From assembly GCF_030816855.1 (NCBI RefSeq), contig NZ_JAUSYK010000001.1:2604001-2668000 (forward strand): DNA of 64,000 nt, given 5' to 3'. This document shows positions 8,702 through 17,052 of this stretch, one piece after another. Position numbers and translations under genes: made by a program. The notes beneath the pieces were generated by a model. That model was not told the origin of the DNA. It worked only from the letters and a program-made list of their open reading frames with translations, and did not search any database. The stretch's first letter is position 1; every line of letters starts with the position of its first letter. This DNA is from Arthrobacter sp. B3I4. Its GTDB lineage: Bacteria > Actinomycetota > Actinomycetes > Actinomycetales > Micrococcaceae.

Positions 8702-9598
8702 ATGAGTTCGAACGTGACCGCGGTCAGTTATGGCGTGCATCTGTCCGCTCCCGACGTGCAGCAGCTGCGGCAGATGCTTACCGGCGCGGGGCTGGCGGTC
8801 GGTGCGGAGAGCACCGCCGGCGACGGCCGCTTCTCGGTCCACACCGCCGAGTGCACCATGCCGGGGTCCCTGACCGGGGCCGGGCTGGCCGGGCTGCGGG
8901 AGGCTGCCGCCGCGGCCGGCGTCGAAGGCGTTGATACGGTGTTTGTTCCGGCGGCCTTGCGGCAGGCTCCGCGGAAGTTCCTCATCATGGACGTGGACTC
9001 CACGCTGATCCAGCAGGAAGTCATCGAACTTCTGGCGGCGTACGCCGGCAAGCGCGAAGAAGTGACGGCCGTGACCGAGGCGGCGATGCGCGGCGAACTG
9101 GACTTCGCCCAAAGCCTGCACGCCCGGGTGGCGGTGCTCGCCGGGCTGCCGGCAGGCGTCGTCGAATCCGTCCGCGCCGAGGTGGTTTTGAGTGAGGGCG
9201 CTGCTGACCTGGTCGCAGCGTTCAAGGCCGCAGGGCATGTGGTGGCCGTGGTTTCCGGCGGCTTCAACCAGATCCTGGCGCCCATCGCGGAGGGCCTGGG
9301 GCTGGACTACTGGATTGCCAACGAACTGGAAATCGTCGACGGCGCCCTGACCGGCAAGGTTTTGGGTGACGTGATCGACCGGGCCGCCAAGGAGAAGTAC
9401 CTGCGCGAGTGGGCCGCCGCCGAAGGTATCCCGATGGAACACACCATTGCGGTGGGCGACGGTGCCAATGACCTGGACATGCTGGGCGCGGCCGGGATCG
9501 GCATCGCGTTCAACGCCAAGCCGGCCGTCCGCGCGGCGGCGGACGCGGCCATCAACATGCCCTACCTTGACGCCGTCCGGCATATCGCCGGCGTCTAA
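8702..9598 (+). CDS. serB: Phosphoserine phosphatase
   Basis: A 298-residue HAD-superfamily enzyme for the last step of serine synthesis (phosphoserine to serine). The N-terminal part (about 1-90) is a regulatory-like region. The catalytic core has DVDST (97-101, nucleophile Asp97 and general acid Asp99), SGG (185-187), a lysine in RAAKEKYL and GDGANDLDM (252-260, Mg-binding). The length fits SerB proteins with an N-terminal extension. The start ATG 8702 is set by the -10 at 8689 and by conservation of MSSNVTAVSYGVHL; earlier codons are implausible. It is a single gene ended by two hairpins. Confidence 0.95.
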   Translation: MSSNVTAVSYGVHLSAPDVQQLRQMLTGAGLAVGAESTAGDGRFSVHTAECTMPGSLTGAGLAGLREAAAAAGVEGVDTVFVPAALRQAPRKFLIMDVDSTLIQQEVIELLAAYAGKREEVTAVTEAAMRGELDFAQSLHARVAVLAGLPAGVVESVRAEVVLSEGAADLVAAFKAAGHVVAVVSGGFNQILAPIAEGLGLDYWIANELEIVDGALTGKVLGDVIDRAAKEKYLREWAAAEGIPMEHTIAVGDGANDLDMLGAAGIGIAFNAKPAVRAAADAAINMPYLDAVRHIAGV

Positions 9599-9599
9599 G

Positions 9600-9665
9600 G
9601 CCTTTTGACGCGCTTTTGACGCGAAAAGGCATTGGACGGCAGTGTCAGCCGGCGACACTGCCGTC
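9600..9665 (+). terminator. Two tandem stem-loops after serB
   Basis: Hairpin 1 pairs GCCTTTT (9600-9606) with AAAAGGC (9624-9630), with an inner CGCG pair. Hairpin 2 is a perfect 12-bp stem, GACGGCAGTGTC (9635-9646) with GACACTGCCGTC (9654-9665). They lie between convergent serB and the SDR gene and can serve both. Confidence 0.75.
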
Positions 9666-9684
9666 AAATGCGCACTCGTTCGTC

Positions 9685-10446
9685 CTAGTTGCTGGTGCCG
9701 CTGGCCTTGTCGAAGTAGTCGGCGCCGCCGACGTACTCGGTGTGGCCGGTCTCGACGTCGGCGGTGGCCATCTTGGCGACCTCCGCGGCGAATTCCTTGA
9801 CCGAGTAGAGCTTGCCTGCCTCGGCGCGGCGGGCCTCGATGGCTCCGGGGTTGGAGCGGTCCAGCAGGGTGGCGGTGACCGTGCCTTCGATCATGTCGCC
9901 GGAGACGACGACCAGCGAGATGCCCTTGTCCGCCAGGGCCGGCACGAGCTCGCGGAGCGCATCCTCGCCGGCGCGCTTGCTGCGGGCGACGGGTTCGTAC
10001 TCGGGCATGGTGGGGACCGAATCGATGAAGTGCGCCTGGTGGCTGGTTACGAAGACCACCCGTGAGCCCTCGGGCATGAGCGGCACCGCGGCGTTGAGCA
10101 TGTTCACCTGGGCGTCGCGGTTGAGCTTGAGCGCGTAGCCTTCTTCCATGCCGGACTCCATGCCGCCGGAGGCGTTCAGGACCAGCAGGTCCAGCGAGCC
10201 GAAGTTCTCCATCGCTGCGCTGGCGAGAGCCTGAACGCCTTCCTGGGTGGTCAGATCCGCGCCCACAGCGGCTGCACGGCCGCCGGCGGCTTCGATTTCG
10301 GTGACAACCTTGTTGGCCCGCGGCGCCTTCTGGCGGTAGTTGACGACGACGGCTGCCCCCTCTGCAGCGAGGAATTTGGCTACTTCAGCGCCGATACCGC
10401 GCGATGATCCGGTGACAATCGCGGTCGTGTTATCCAGCATTCCCAT
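9685..10446 (-). CDS. SDR family oxidoreductase with atypical active site
   Basis: A 253-residue short-chain dehydrogenase/reductase. The NAD(P) motif TGSSRGIG is near residues 12-19, NASGG replaces NNAG, and a C-terminal YVGGADYF replaces the usual VDGG-type segment. The catalytic block reads TMPEYEPVARSKRAGED. Aligning SK on the canonical YxxSK puts Val in the tyrosine position, with a Tyr three residues earlier, so catalysis may be altered. ATG 10446 follows AAAGGAG at ideal spacing; an upstream ATG at 10473 has no such site. The substrate is unknown. It stands alone between serB and hsp20. Confidence 0.85.
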   Translation of the reverse strand: MGMLDNTTAIVTGSSRGIGAEVAKFLAAEGAAVVVNYRQKAPRANKVVTEIEAAGGRAAAVGADLTTQEGVQALASAAMENFGSLDLLVLNASGGMESGMEEGYALKLNRDAQVNMLNAAVPLMPEGSRVVFVTSHQAHFIDSVPTMPEYEPVARSKRAGEDALRELVPALADKGISLVVVSGDMIEGTVTATLLDRSNPGAIEARRAEAGKLYSVKEFAAEVAKMATADVETGHTEYVGGADYFDKASGTSN

Positions 10447-10651
10447 ACGAGCTCCTTTGTTCCATTCATCCAAAACCGGTGGGGTCTGCTGTCCATCATG
10501 CCAGCGGACTGCGGCATTTCAGTTGTTCAGGAGCCACAAAGAAGCCGCGGGGAGGTAGTTTTGTTAAGGTCCGCCGGAAAGCGGCGACGTAGGCTCGCCG
10601 GATGGGGAGCAAGGGTAATGCGCCGACGCTGGAAGCTGGCTGAACGGCGGG

Positions 10652-10701
10652 AGGGGCGGTGCTTGGTGCGGTGACGCTCACGCTCAGCTGGCTCCGCCCC
10701 T
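10652..10701 (-). terminator. Possible hairpin after hsp20
   Basis: AGGGGCGG (10652-10659) and CCGCCCCT (10694-10701) can pair around a small inner hairpin (GTGA/TCAC), 12 nt past the hsp20 stop. The rest of the 10447-10712 gap shows nothing further. Confidence 0.35.
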
Positions 10702-10712
10702 GCCCTGCCGCG

Positions 10713-11135
10713 TCAGCCGCGGTCGACCCGAATCTTCTTGGAGGTCTCGCCCGCCGGCGCGGCGGCCGGGGCTGGTGCGCGGACTTCGAGGACGCCGTCC
10801 TTGTAGCTGGCCGTGATGTCTTCTTCCTTCGCGCCGGGCGGCAGGGCGACGCTGCGCGTGAAGGAGCCGTAGCGGAACTCGGAGCGGTAGCCGTCCTTGC
10901 TCTTGTGCTCCGATTTTTCTTCCCGCTCGGCCCGGATGTGGAGCATGCCCCCGCTGACCGACACGTCGACGTCCCGGTCCGGATCAATGCCGGGAACTTC
11001 GGCACGGACCACCAGCGTGTTTCCGTCCTGGAACTGCTCAACCTTGATGGACGACGCCATCGTGAGGTCGCCGTCAAGGAACCGGCGGACAGGCTCCAGC
11101 ATGTCCGAAGGCGCCCATTTGCTCAGATCAGCCAT
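10713..11135 (-). CDS. Hsp20/alpha-crystallin small heat-shock protein
   Basis: A 140-residue chaperone that would hold unfolding proteins in the cytosol. The alpha-crystallin domain covers about 25-120. It shows VRAEVPGIDPDRDVDVSVSG and ends with the typical ALPPGAKEEDITASYKDGVLEV; GVLEVRAP is the conserved GxLxVxxP motif. ATG 11135 follows a strong GAGGAGG site. I looked for a HAIR (HspR) palindrome and a CIRCE element upstream and saw neither, so the mode of heat regulation is unclear. Confidence 0.93.
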   Translation of the reverse strand: MADLSKWAPSDMLEPVRRFLDGDLTMASSIKVEQFQDGNTLVVRAEVPGIDPDRDVDVSVSGGMLHIRAEREEKSEHKSKDGYRSEFRYGSFTRSVALPPGAKEEDITASYKDGVLEVRAPAPAAAPAGETSKKIRVDRG

Positions 11136-11227
11136 GATTAATCCTCCTCGGTCCACGCCCCCGCCGTGGCGTGGCCAGGGCTGTGGCTCCATTACACGCC
11201 TCCGCCGCAGACGCCGCCTAGGGCCAA

Positions 11228-11247
11228 AGGCCCGCCGTCGCGGGCCT
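11228..11247 (-). terminator. Stem-loop after fabG
   Basis: A perfect 8-bp stem, AGGCCCGC with GCGGGCCT and a CGTC loop, 5 nt past the fabG stop. On the minus strand it is followed by TTTGG, a short U-run. Confidence 0.6.
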
Positions 11248-11252
11248 CCGCG

Positions 11253-11993
11253 TCAGTGCCCCATGCCGAGACCGCCGTCAACCGGGATCACAGCACCGGA
11301 GATGTACGCCGCCTCGTCGCTGGCGATCCAGCGCACGACGTCGGCGACCTCGGATGCTTCGGCGAACCGGCCCGCCGGGACCTTCGACAGATAGTCCTTC
11401 TGGGTGGCCTCCGGCAGTTCGGCGGTCATGTCAGTGTTGATGAAGCCGGGCGCCACGACGTTCGCGGTGATGCCGCGGCCGCCGAGTTCCCGGGTCAGCG
11501 AACGGGCGACGCCGACGAGGCCGGCCTTCGAGGCCGAGTAGTTGATCTGCCCGGGTGCACCGTAGAGTCCGGACACCGAGGAAATCAGCACCACGCGCCC
11601 CTTGCGCGCCCTGATCATCCCCTTGGACGCTCGCTTGATTACGCGGAATGCGCCGGTGAGGTTGGTGTCGAGAACCGAGGTGAAGTCGTCCTCACTCATC
11701 CGCATCAGCAGCGTGTCCTTGGTGATCCCGGCGTTGGCCACCAGGACCTCGACCGGGCCGTGCGCCGCCTCGACCTCGGCGAAGGCGGCGTCGACGGAGG
11801 ATTCGTCGGTCACATCGGCCTTGACGCCGAGGATGCCTTCCGGAAGGGCCGTCTCGCTCCGGTAAGTGACAGCCACCTTGTCGCCGTTGGCCAGGAACGA
11901 CTCCGCGATGGCCAGGCCGATGCCGCGGTTGCCGCCGGTAATGAGGACGCTGCGGCCGGTGCTCTTTGGCGTAGGGGAGGTTGCGTCAGACAT
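11253..11993 (-). CDS. fabG: 3-oxoacyl-ACP reductase FabG-type SDR
   Basis: A 246-residue SDR with TGGNRGIG (about 19-26), NAGIT, catalytic Ser in ISSVSG, the NYSASKAG block with Tyr and Lys in place, and a C-terminal PVDGGLGMGH. It fits the NADPH-dependent FabG that reduces beta-ketoacyl-ACP in fatty acid elongation. In Arthrobacter-type genomes a FabG next to the DUF3099-SURF1 region is common. ATG 11993 is preceded by GGAG at 6 nt. It is divergent from DUF3099. A different SDR substrate cannot be excluded. Confidence 0.88.
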   Translation of the reverse strand: MSDATSPTPKSTGRSVLITGGNRGIGLAIAESFLANGDKVAVTYRSETALPEGILGVKADVTDESSVDAAFAEVEAAHGPVEVLVANAGITKDTLLMRMSEDDFTSVLDTNLTGAFRVIKRASKGMIRARKGRVVLISSVSGLYGAPGQINYSASKAGLVGVARSLTRELGGRGITANVVAPGFINTDMTAELPEATQKDYLSKVPAGRFAEASEVADVVRWIASDEAAYISGAVIPVDGGLGMGH

Positions 11994-12143
11994 GGTGGGC
12001 TCCGGGATTCTGCGGCTCAGTCGCGCCGCGCTGGGGGCTGGATTTTCCTGCCTCCGATCTTAGCGTCCGGCAGCACCTCCTCCGCCCGGGCCGGCCCGCC
12101 GTTTGGGCGGCTCCGCCGATGGTGAGAGAATTGGAGGAAGCCT

Positions 12144-12602
12144 ATGGAGCGTGATCTGACAGCTGTGACTAACAAGAACCGACCCGGTGAGCGGACGTCC
12201 GGGGAGTATGCCGGCGACACCGAGATCCACAGCATTACCGACGCCGCCGCCGCGCACTCCGAAGAGATGCGCCAGCGGATGATCAAGTACGCCGTGGCCA
12301 TGGGCATCCGCATGGTCTGCCTGGTGCTCGTGTTTGTGGTGGACGGCTGGTTCAAGGTCCTCCCCGTCATCGGAGCGGTCTTCCTGCCCTGGTTCGCGGT
12401 CATCATCGCCAACGGCGGCGACCACGCCGAAGTCCACAGCGAGTCGCTGATCGACTACGTTCCGCTGGCTGAGCTGGATGCACCGAGGCCCGACGTCGAC
12501 TCCGGCCAGGGCCCCCCAACGTCGGGCGAGGAGCCAGTGACCCTGCTGCAGGGTGAGCTTGTTGATGACGACGACGAAGACCAGAGACGGGCAGCTTCAT
12601 GA
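12144..12602 (+). CDS. DUF3099 family membrane protein
   Basis: A 152-residue protein. The core HSITDAAAAHSEEMRQRMIK (about 29-48) followed by two hydrophobic segments (about 54-72 and 74-92) is the DUF3099 signature. The C-terminal part is acidic (ELVDDDDEDQ). Function is unknown. ATG 12144 has a strong GGAGGAAG site. The stop overlaps the next start (ATGA), so translation is coupled to the small Cys/His protein and SURF1. This context suggests, as inference only, a role near cytochrome oxidase assembly or membrane biogenesis. Confidence 0.85.
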   Translation: MERDLTAVTNKNRPGERTSGEYAGDTEIHSITDAAAAHSEEMRQRMIKYAVAMGIRMVCLVLVFVVDGWFKVLPVIGAVFLPWFAVIIANGGDHAEVHSESLIDYVPLAELDAPRPDVDSGQGPPTSGEEPVTLLQGELVDDDDEDQRRAAS

Positions 12603-12871
12603 ACCTTTTCGACCTGGCCGGCTCCGCTGCCGCGCCGGCCACAGCCGTCTGCTCCCGCAAAGCCTGCCGCGCCGACGCGCAATGGCAGCTGCTGTGGAAC
12701 AACCCCAAGATCCACGCCCCGGAACGCCGCAAAATCTGGCTCGCCTGCCCCGAGCACCGCGCCTGGCTGGAGGACTACCTCCAGACCCGCGGGCTGTGGA
12801 AGGAAACCGTCGCACTCACCGAGGCTACGGTAAGGTCCGAGTCGGGCATCGGGCCGGGCAGGGCCGGCTGA
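12599..12871 (+). CDS. Small conserved actinobacterial Cys/His protein (putative zinc ribbon)
   Basis: A 90-residue protein with C18-x4-C23 and, after WNNPKIHAPERRKIWLAC, C50-x2-H53. These four could bind one metal ion. Similar small proteins in Actinobacteria often carry the transferred name acetone carboxylase; nothing here resembles that enzyme, so I reject the name. It starts by ATGA overlap with DUF3099, and its TGA abuts the SURF1 ATG directly. Such tight coupling suggests a joint role with the two membrane proteins. The tail after about residue 75 is probably disordered. Confidence 0.8.
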   Translation: MNLFDLAGSAAAPATAVCSRKACRADAQWQLLWNNPKIHAPERRKIWLACPEHRAWLEDYLQTRGLWKETVALTEATVRSESGIGPGRAG

Positions 12872-13774
12872 ATGTACCGCTTTCTCTTTTCCAGCAAGTG
12901 GCTGGGCTATCTGTTGCTGGCCGCAATCTTCGCCACCGGCTGCGTGCTCCTGGGCCGCTGGCAAATGGACCGCCGCGCAGAGACACTCGCCGAGATCAAC
13001 CGGGTCGTCTCCAACTACTCCGCCACCCCGGTTCCGTTCGCCGACGTCCGGGACCAGTTCGTCCGCCTCGACCCGCAGCGGGAATGGACCCAGGTGGAAC
13101 TGCGCGGCAGCTACGACGTCGCCGGCCAGCGGATCGTCCGCAACCGCCCGCTCAACGGCCAGCCCGGCTACGAAGTCGTGGTCCCGTTCAGGCTCGAGTC
13201 AGGCGAGACGGTGGTGATCGACCGGGGCTGGCTCCCGATCGGCAACAAAACGCCCGGCAGCCCGGACCTGATTCCGGCACCGCCGACGGGGAAGGTCACG
13301 GTGGTGGCCCGGCTCAAGCATTCCGAGCCCGAACTGCAACGCGGCGCCCCGGACGGCCAGTTGGCCTCCATCGACCTCGACGCCTACTCGGCGCAGCTCG
13401 GTTATCCGGTGCTCACCGGAGCCTACGGCCAGCTTGCCTCAGAGACCCCGCCGGCGGCGGACATGCCCATCGGTTTCCCCAAACCGTCCACCGAAGAAGG
13501 TACGCACCTGTCCTACTCGCTGCAGTGGTTCGCCTTTGGCGTGCTGATGTTCGTCGGCTTCGGCTACGCGGCGCGCCAGCAGGCCCGGAACGCCGCAATC
13601 GACGCCGAAGACGCCGAATATGAGGACACGGGGGCCGCGGACGTGGAACCCGGCGACGCCGGGTACCTGCACACCAGCCGCGCCGTGCCCCGCCGTCGTC
13701 CGGCTCCCCGCAAGCGGAAGACCGCGACGGCGGAGGAAGAGGAAGACGCCATCCTCGACGCCCAGGGATTCTGA
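12872..13774 (+). CDS. SURF1 family cytochrome c oxidase assembly protein
   Basis: A 300-residue protein with the SURF1 layout: N-terminal membrane helix (about 9-28) leading into GRWQMDRR (28-35), an extracytoplasmic domain with VRNRPLNGQPGYEVVVPF and VIDRGWLP, then a second helix containing LQWFAFGVLMFVGFGY (about 213-232). SURF1/Shy1 proteins help insert heme A into subunit I of cytochrome c oxidase. The last 65 residues form a charged cytoplasmic tail (RRRPAPRKRK ... EEEEDA). ATG 12872 directly follows the previous TGA. The heme A and heme O synthases are elsewhere in this window (28.0 and 29.7 kb). Confidence 0.92.
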   Translation: MYRFLFSSKWLGYLLLAAIFATGCVLLGRWQMDRRAETLAEINRVVSNYSATPVPFADVRDQFVRLDPQREWTQVELRGSYDVAGQRIVRNRPLNGQPGYEVVVPFRLESGETVVIDRGWLPIGNKTPGSPDLIPAPPTGKVTVVARLKHSEPELQRGAPDGQLASIDLDAYSAQLGYPVLTGAYGQLASETPPAADMPIGFPKPSTEEGTHLSYSLQWFAFGVLMFVGFGYAARQQARNAAIDAEDAEYEDTGAADVEPGDAGYLHTSRAVPRRRPAPRKRKTATAEEEEDAILDAQGF

Positions 13775-13785
13775 GCGGGCACCGC

Positions 13786-14253
13786 ATGGATTCTGACGCC
13801 GTAGCGACCGTCCGGCACGCCCTGCTCGCGGCGGGCGCCGCGGACACCGTGGCTACCTTCGACACGGCCGTGCCGACCGCGGCGGCGGCAGCGGCCGCGC
13901 TGGGTTGCGACGTCGCGGCGATCACCAACAGCCTCATCTTCGAACTTGACGGCGCTCCCCTGCTGATCCTGGCCAGCGGTGCGGCAAGGGTTGATGTCGG
14001 GAAAGTCGCCGCTCAGCTGGGCACGGGCAAAATCCGCCGCGCCTCCCCCGGCTTCGTGCTCGAACACACCGGCCAGGAAGTGGGCGGCGTGGCCCCTGTC
14101 GGCCACCCGGCGAAGATCAGGTCGCTGCTGGACGAGTCCCTGTCGGTCCACCCCGTCCTCTGGGCCGGCGCGGGCGACCACCGCTCGATGTTCTCGATCA
14201 GCTACGAACAACTGCAGCGCATCACCGAAGCCGAGGAAATGCCCGTCCGCTAA
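13786..14253 (+). CDS. YbaK/EbsC family aminoacyl-tRNA deacylase-like protein
   Basis: A 155-residue single-domain YbaK/ProX protein. Family blocks are AAITNSLIF (about 45-53), LLILASGAARVDVGKVA (about 60-76) and TGQEVGGVAPVGHP (about 99-112). Members hydrolyse mischarged tRNAs (for example Cys- or Ala-tRNAPro) in trans. Specificity cannot be told. It lies 11 nt after SURF1, so it is likely the last gene of the DUF3099 operon, ended by the hairpin at 14290. Confidence 0.88.
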   Translation: MDSDAVATVRHALLAAGAADTVATFDTAVPTAAAAAAALGCDVAAITNSLIFELDGAPLLILASGAARVDVGKVAAQLGTGKIRRASPGFVLEHTGQEVGGVAPVGHPAKIRSLLDESLSVHPVLWAGAGDHRSMFSISYEQLQRITEAEEMPVR

Positions 14254-14289
14254 ACCACGTCGCGGGGCTATCCTCGCCCATTCGCCACG

Positions 14290-14323
14290 AATGGCCGCTA
14301 ACCCTCCCCGGTTAGCGGCCATT
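14290..14323. terminator. Bidirectional stem-loop between ybaK-like and ABC-F genes
   Basis: A perfect 14-bp stem, AATGGCCGCTAACC with GGTTAGCGGCCATT and a CTCCCC loop, lies between convergent genes. The rest of the 14254-14465 gap shows nothing further. Confidence 0.85.
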
Positions 14324-14465
14324 TACGTCAACCAAAAGGTTAGCTGGCCCCCAAGCGCGGCGGTGCGGGTGATTTGTGTAGCTTGCGTCAAAGGCGAGGA
14401 ACGAGCCAGCAAGCGGCAAATCTCCCGCGCCGCGGCGCGAAGGCGACCACGGCCACCGAAAGGCT

Positions 14466-16064
14466 CTACGCCAGCGTGATCAAATCCAGGTAGTCCTCGT
14501 TCCAGTGGTCCTCAATGCCGTCGGGCAGCAATACGACGCGCTCCGGGTTGAGGGCCTCGACGGCGCCCTCGTCGTGGCTCACCAGGACGACGGCGCCGGT
14601 GTAGTTGCGCAGCGCGCCGAGGATTTCGGAGCGGCTGGCGGGGTCGAGGTTGTTGGTCGGCTCGTCCAGGAGCAGCACGTTGGCGCTCGACGCCACAATG
14701 GTGGCCAGCGCCAGGCGGGTCTTCTCACCGCCGGAGAGCACACCGGCAGGCTTGTCGACGTCGTCGCCGGAGAACAGGAACGAACCCAGGATCCCGCGGA
14801 CCTCTGCGTCGTTCATGTCCGGCGCCGAGGACCGCATGTTCTGCAGCACGGTGCGGTCCACGTCGAGGGTTTCGTGTTCCTGCGCGTAGTAGCCGACCTT
14901 CAGGCCGTGGCCGGGGATGACCTTGCCGGTGTCGGGCTTGTCGACGCCGGCAAGCATGCGCAGCAGGGTGGTTTTGCCGGCGCCGTTCAGGCCCAGGATG
15001 ACGACCTTGGAGCCGCGGTCGATCGCGAGGTCGACGTCGGTGAAAATCTCCAGCGACCCGTAGGACTTGCTGAGGCCGTCGGCGGTCAGCGGGGTCTTGC
15101 CGCAGGGTGAGGGGTCCGGGAAGCGCAGGGCGGCGACGCGATCGTTTTCGCGGACCGCTTCCAGTCCGCCGAGCAGCCGCTCCGCACGTTTGGCCATGTT
15201 CTGCGCGGCGACGGCCTTCGTGGCCTTGGCGCGCATCTTGTTGGCCTGGTCCATCAGGACCTGGGCCTTCTTTTCGGCGTTGGCGCGTTCCCGCTTGCGG
15301 GCCCGCTCGTCGGTTTCGCGCTGGGTCAGGTAGCGCTTCCAGTCCATGTTGTAGATGTCGATCTGCGCACGGTTGGCATCCAGCAGGAAGACCTTGTTCA
15401 CCGTCGCCTCGAGCAGTTCGGTGTCGTGGCTGATCACGATCAGACCGCCCTGGTGGTTCTTGAGGAACTCGCGCAGCCACGCGATGGAATCGGCGTCGAG
15501 GTGGTTGGTGGGCTCATCGAGCAGCATGGTCTCGGCATCGGAGTACAGGATCCGGGCCAGCTCCACGCGGCGGCGCTGGCCGCCGGAGAGGGTCTTCAGC
15601 GGCTGGTTCAACAGCCGGTCCGGGAGCGCGAGGTTGGAGCAGATGGACGCCGCTTCGGCCTCGGCGGCGTAGCCGCCCGCGGCCAGGAACTCCGACTCCA
15701 GCCGGTCGTAGCGGTTCATCGCCTTGCGCTGGACGTTCGCGTCCTCGCTGGCCATTTCCTCGTGCGCCACCCGCAGCTTGCCGACGGCGATGTCCAGGCC
15801 GCGGGCGGACAGGATGCGGTCCCTGGCCAGCTGCTCCATGTCCGGGGTGCGGGGGTCCTGCGGCAGGTAGCCGATCTCGCCGCTGCGGGTGACCTTGCCG
15901 GCCGCGGGCAGACCCTCACCGGCCAGCACGCGGGTCAACGTGGTCTTGCCTGCACCGTTCCGGCCGACGAGGCCGATCTTGTCTCCCTTGTCGATCCGGA
16001 AGCTCACCTGGTCCATAAGCAGACGGGCGCCGGCGCGCAGTTCGAGATCCTGGACGGTAATCAA
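14466..16064 (-). CDS. ABC-F family ATP-binding protein
   Basis: A 532-residue soluble protein with two ABC domains. Domain 1 has GRNGAGKTT (about 35-43), LSGGQRRRVELAR and LLDEPTNHLD. Domain 2 has GLNGAGKTT, LSGGEKTRLALATIV and LLLDEPTNNLD. A lysine/arginine-rich linker with coiled-coil character (about 250-300, RARKRERANAEKKAQVLMDQ) lies between. There are no membrane segments. ABC-F proteins act on the ribosome as translation factors or antibiotic-protection factors. The general form here suggests the housekeeping type, but subfamily is not resolved. The start appears to be TTG 16064, with AAAGG upstream. It is divergent from bioY. Confidence 0.92.
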   Translation of the reverse strand: MITVQDLELRAGARLLMDQVSFRIDKGDKIGLVGRNGAGKTTLTRVLAGEGLPAAGKVTRSGEIGYLPQDPRTPDMEQLARDRILSARGLDIAVGKLRVAHEEMASEDANVQRKAMNRYDRLESEFLAAGGYAAEAEAASICSNLALPDRLLNQPLKTLSGGQRRRVELARILYSDAETMLLDEPTNHLDADSIAWLREFLKNHQGGLIVISHDTELLEATVNKVFLLDANRAQIDIYNMDWKRYLTQRETDERARKRERANAEKKAQVLMDQANKMRAKATKAVAAQNMAKRAERLLGGLEAVRENDRVAALRFPDPSPCGKTPLTADGLSKSYGSLEIFTDVDLAIDRGSKVVILGLNGAGKTTLLRMLAGVDKPDTGKVIPGHGLKVGYYAQEHETLDVDRTVLQNMRSSAPDMNDAEVRGILGSFLFSGDDVDKPAGVLSGGEKTRLALATIVASSANVLLLDEPTNNLDPASRSEILGALRNYTGAVVLVSHDEGAVEALNPERVVLLPDGIEDHWNEDYLDLITLA

Positions 16065-16335
16065 TGCAGGTAAGGCCTTTCACAACAGGGAACGCCGCGG
16101 CACAACGGATGGAGTCTGGACGGGGCCGGGGCAGGAGGGCCGAGACGACGGCCTTTACCAGTCTACCGGCACCTCCCCGGGCGGGCGGCATCGGGGATGG
16201 TTTGGCGGGGATATCCAGTGCGGGGCGCACCGCTTAGTGGGAGGCCTACAAAATGCCGGTACTGCAGGCACCGTAACGTCGATATCAAGACCCGCGTGCC
16301 TTGCGGCCGCACACCTCCTTCCTGACAGGACGATC

Positions 16336-17052
16336 ATGAACAACGACAACGCCGTCACCGCAGCCGCTTCCGAGGACCAGAGTTCCGAGGGCGGGGCGGC
16401 CGGCAGCCTTCGGCGGTTTCCTTCCGGCGCCGCACGGAAGCGCTGGGACGCCACGGACCTGGGTCTGATCGCCGTTTTCGCCGCCCTCCTGGCCGCTTCG
16501 GCCCTCGTTGCCGCCATCCCGGTGGGCGGCCTGGGCGTACCTATCACCCTGCAGACCCTCGCCGTGATGCTCACCGGACTTGCCCTGGGTCCTGGCCGGG
16601 CCTTCGCCGCCGTCGGGCTCTACCTGCTTCTGGGCCTGGCCGGCCTGCCGATCTTCAGCGGCGGCCGCGGCGGCCTCGGTGCGCTGGCCGGCCCGTCGGC
16701 CGGATACCTCGTCGGGTTCCTGCTGGCCGCGACGGCGGCCGGTGCGCTGACCGTCGTCGTCCTGCGCCGGACGGCCGGCCGTTCCGGCAGGATCCGGGCC
16801 GTGCTGCTCTTTTGCGCCGCGATGGTGAGCAGCATCATCTTCGTGCACGGGCTCGGCATCCTCGGCATGGTGCTCAACGCCAAGCTCAGCATCTCCGCTG
16901 CCTTCTTGGCCGACCTCCCGTTCTACCCTGGCGACGTGCTGAAGAACATCCTTGCCGTTGCGGTCGCGCTGGCGCTGCACAGGGCGTTCCCGGACCTGCT
17001 GGTCCGGCGCGTCCGGGGCGGGACCGAGCTGCGTCCGAGTAAACGCGCGTGA
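16336..17052 (+). CDS. bioY: Biotin ECF transporter S component BioY
   Basis: A 238-residue membrane protein with about six helices. It is the substrate-binding subunit of the biotin energy-coupling-factor transporter. BioY features are VPITLQTLAVMLTGLALGP (about 73-91), GGRGGLGALAGPSAGYLVGF and LPFYPGDVLKNILAVAVA near the C-terminus. ATG 16336 follows AGGA. The hydrophilic N-terminal 40 residues are variable. It overlaps bioM by 4 nt (GTGA). The 16065-16335 divergent gap must hold the bioY promoter, but I found no clear biotin-regulator site. Confidence 0.95.
   Translation: MNNDNAVTAAASEDQSSEGGAAGSLRRFPSGAARKRWDATDLGLIAVFAALLAASALVAAIPVGGLGVPITLQTLAVMLTGLALGPGRAFAAVGLYLLLGLAGLPIFSGGRGGLGALAGPSAGYLVGFLLAATAAGALTVVVLRRTAGRSGRIRAVLLFCAAMVSSIIFVHGLGILGMVLNAKLSISAAFLADLPFYPGDVLKNILAVAVALALHRAFPDLLVRRVRGGTELRPSKRA

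Noticed and set aside
11136..11252. HspR/HAIR or CIRCE element before hsp20
   Set aside because: No CTTGAGT-N7-ACTCAAG or CIRCE-like dyad is visible.
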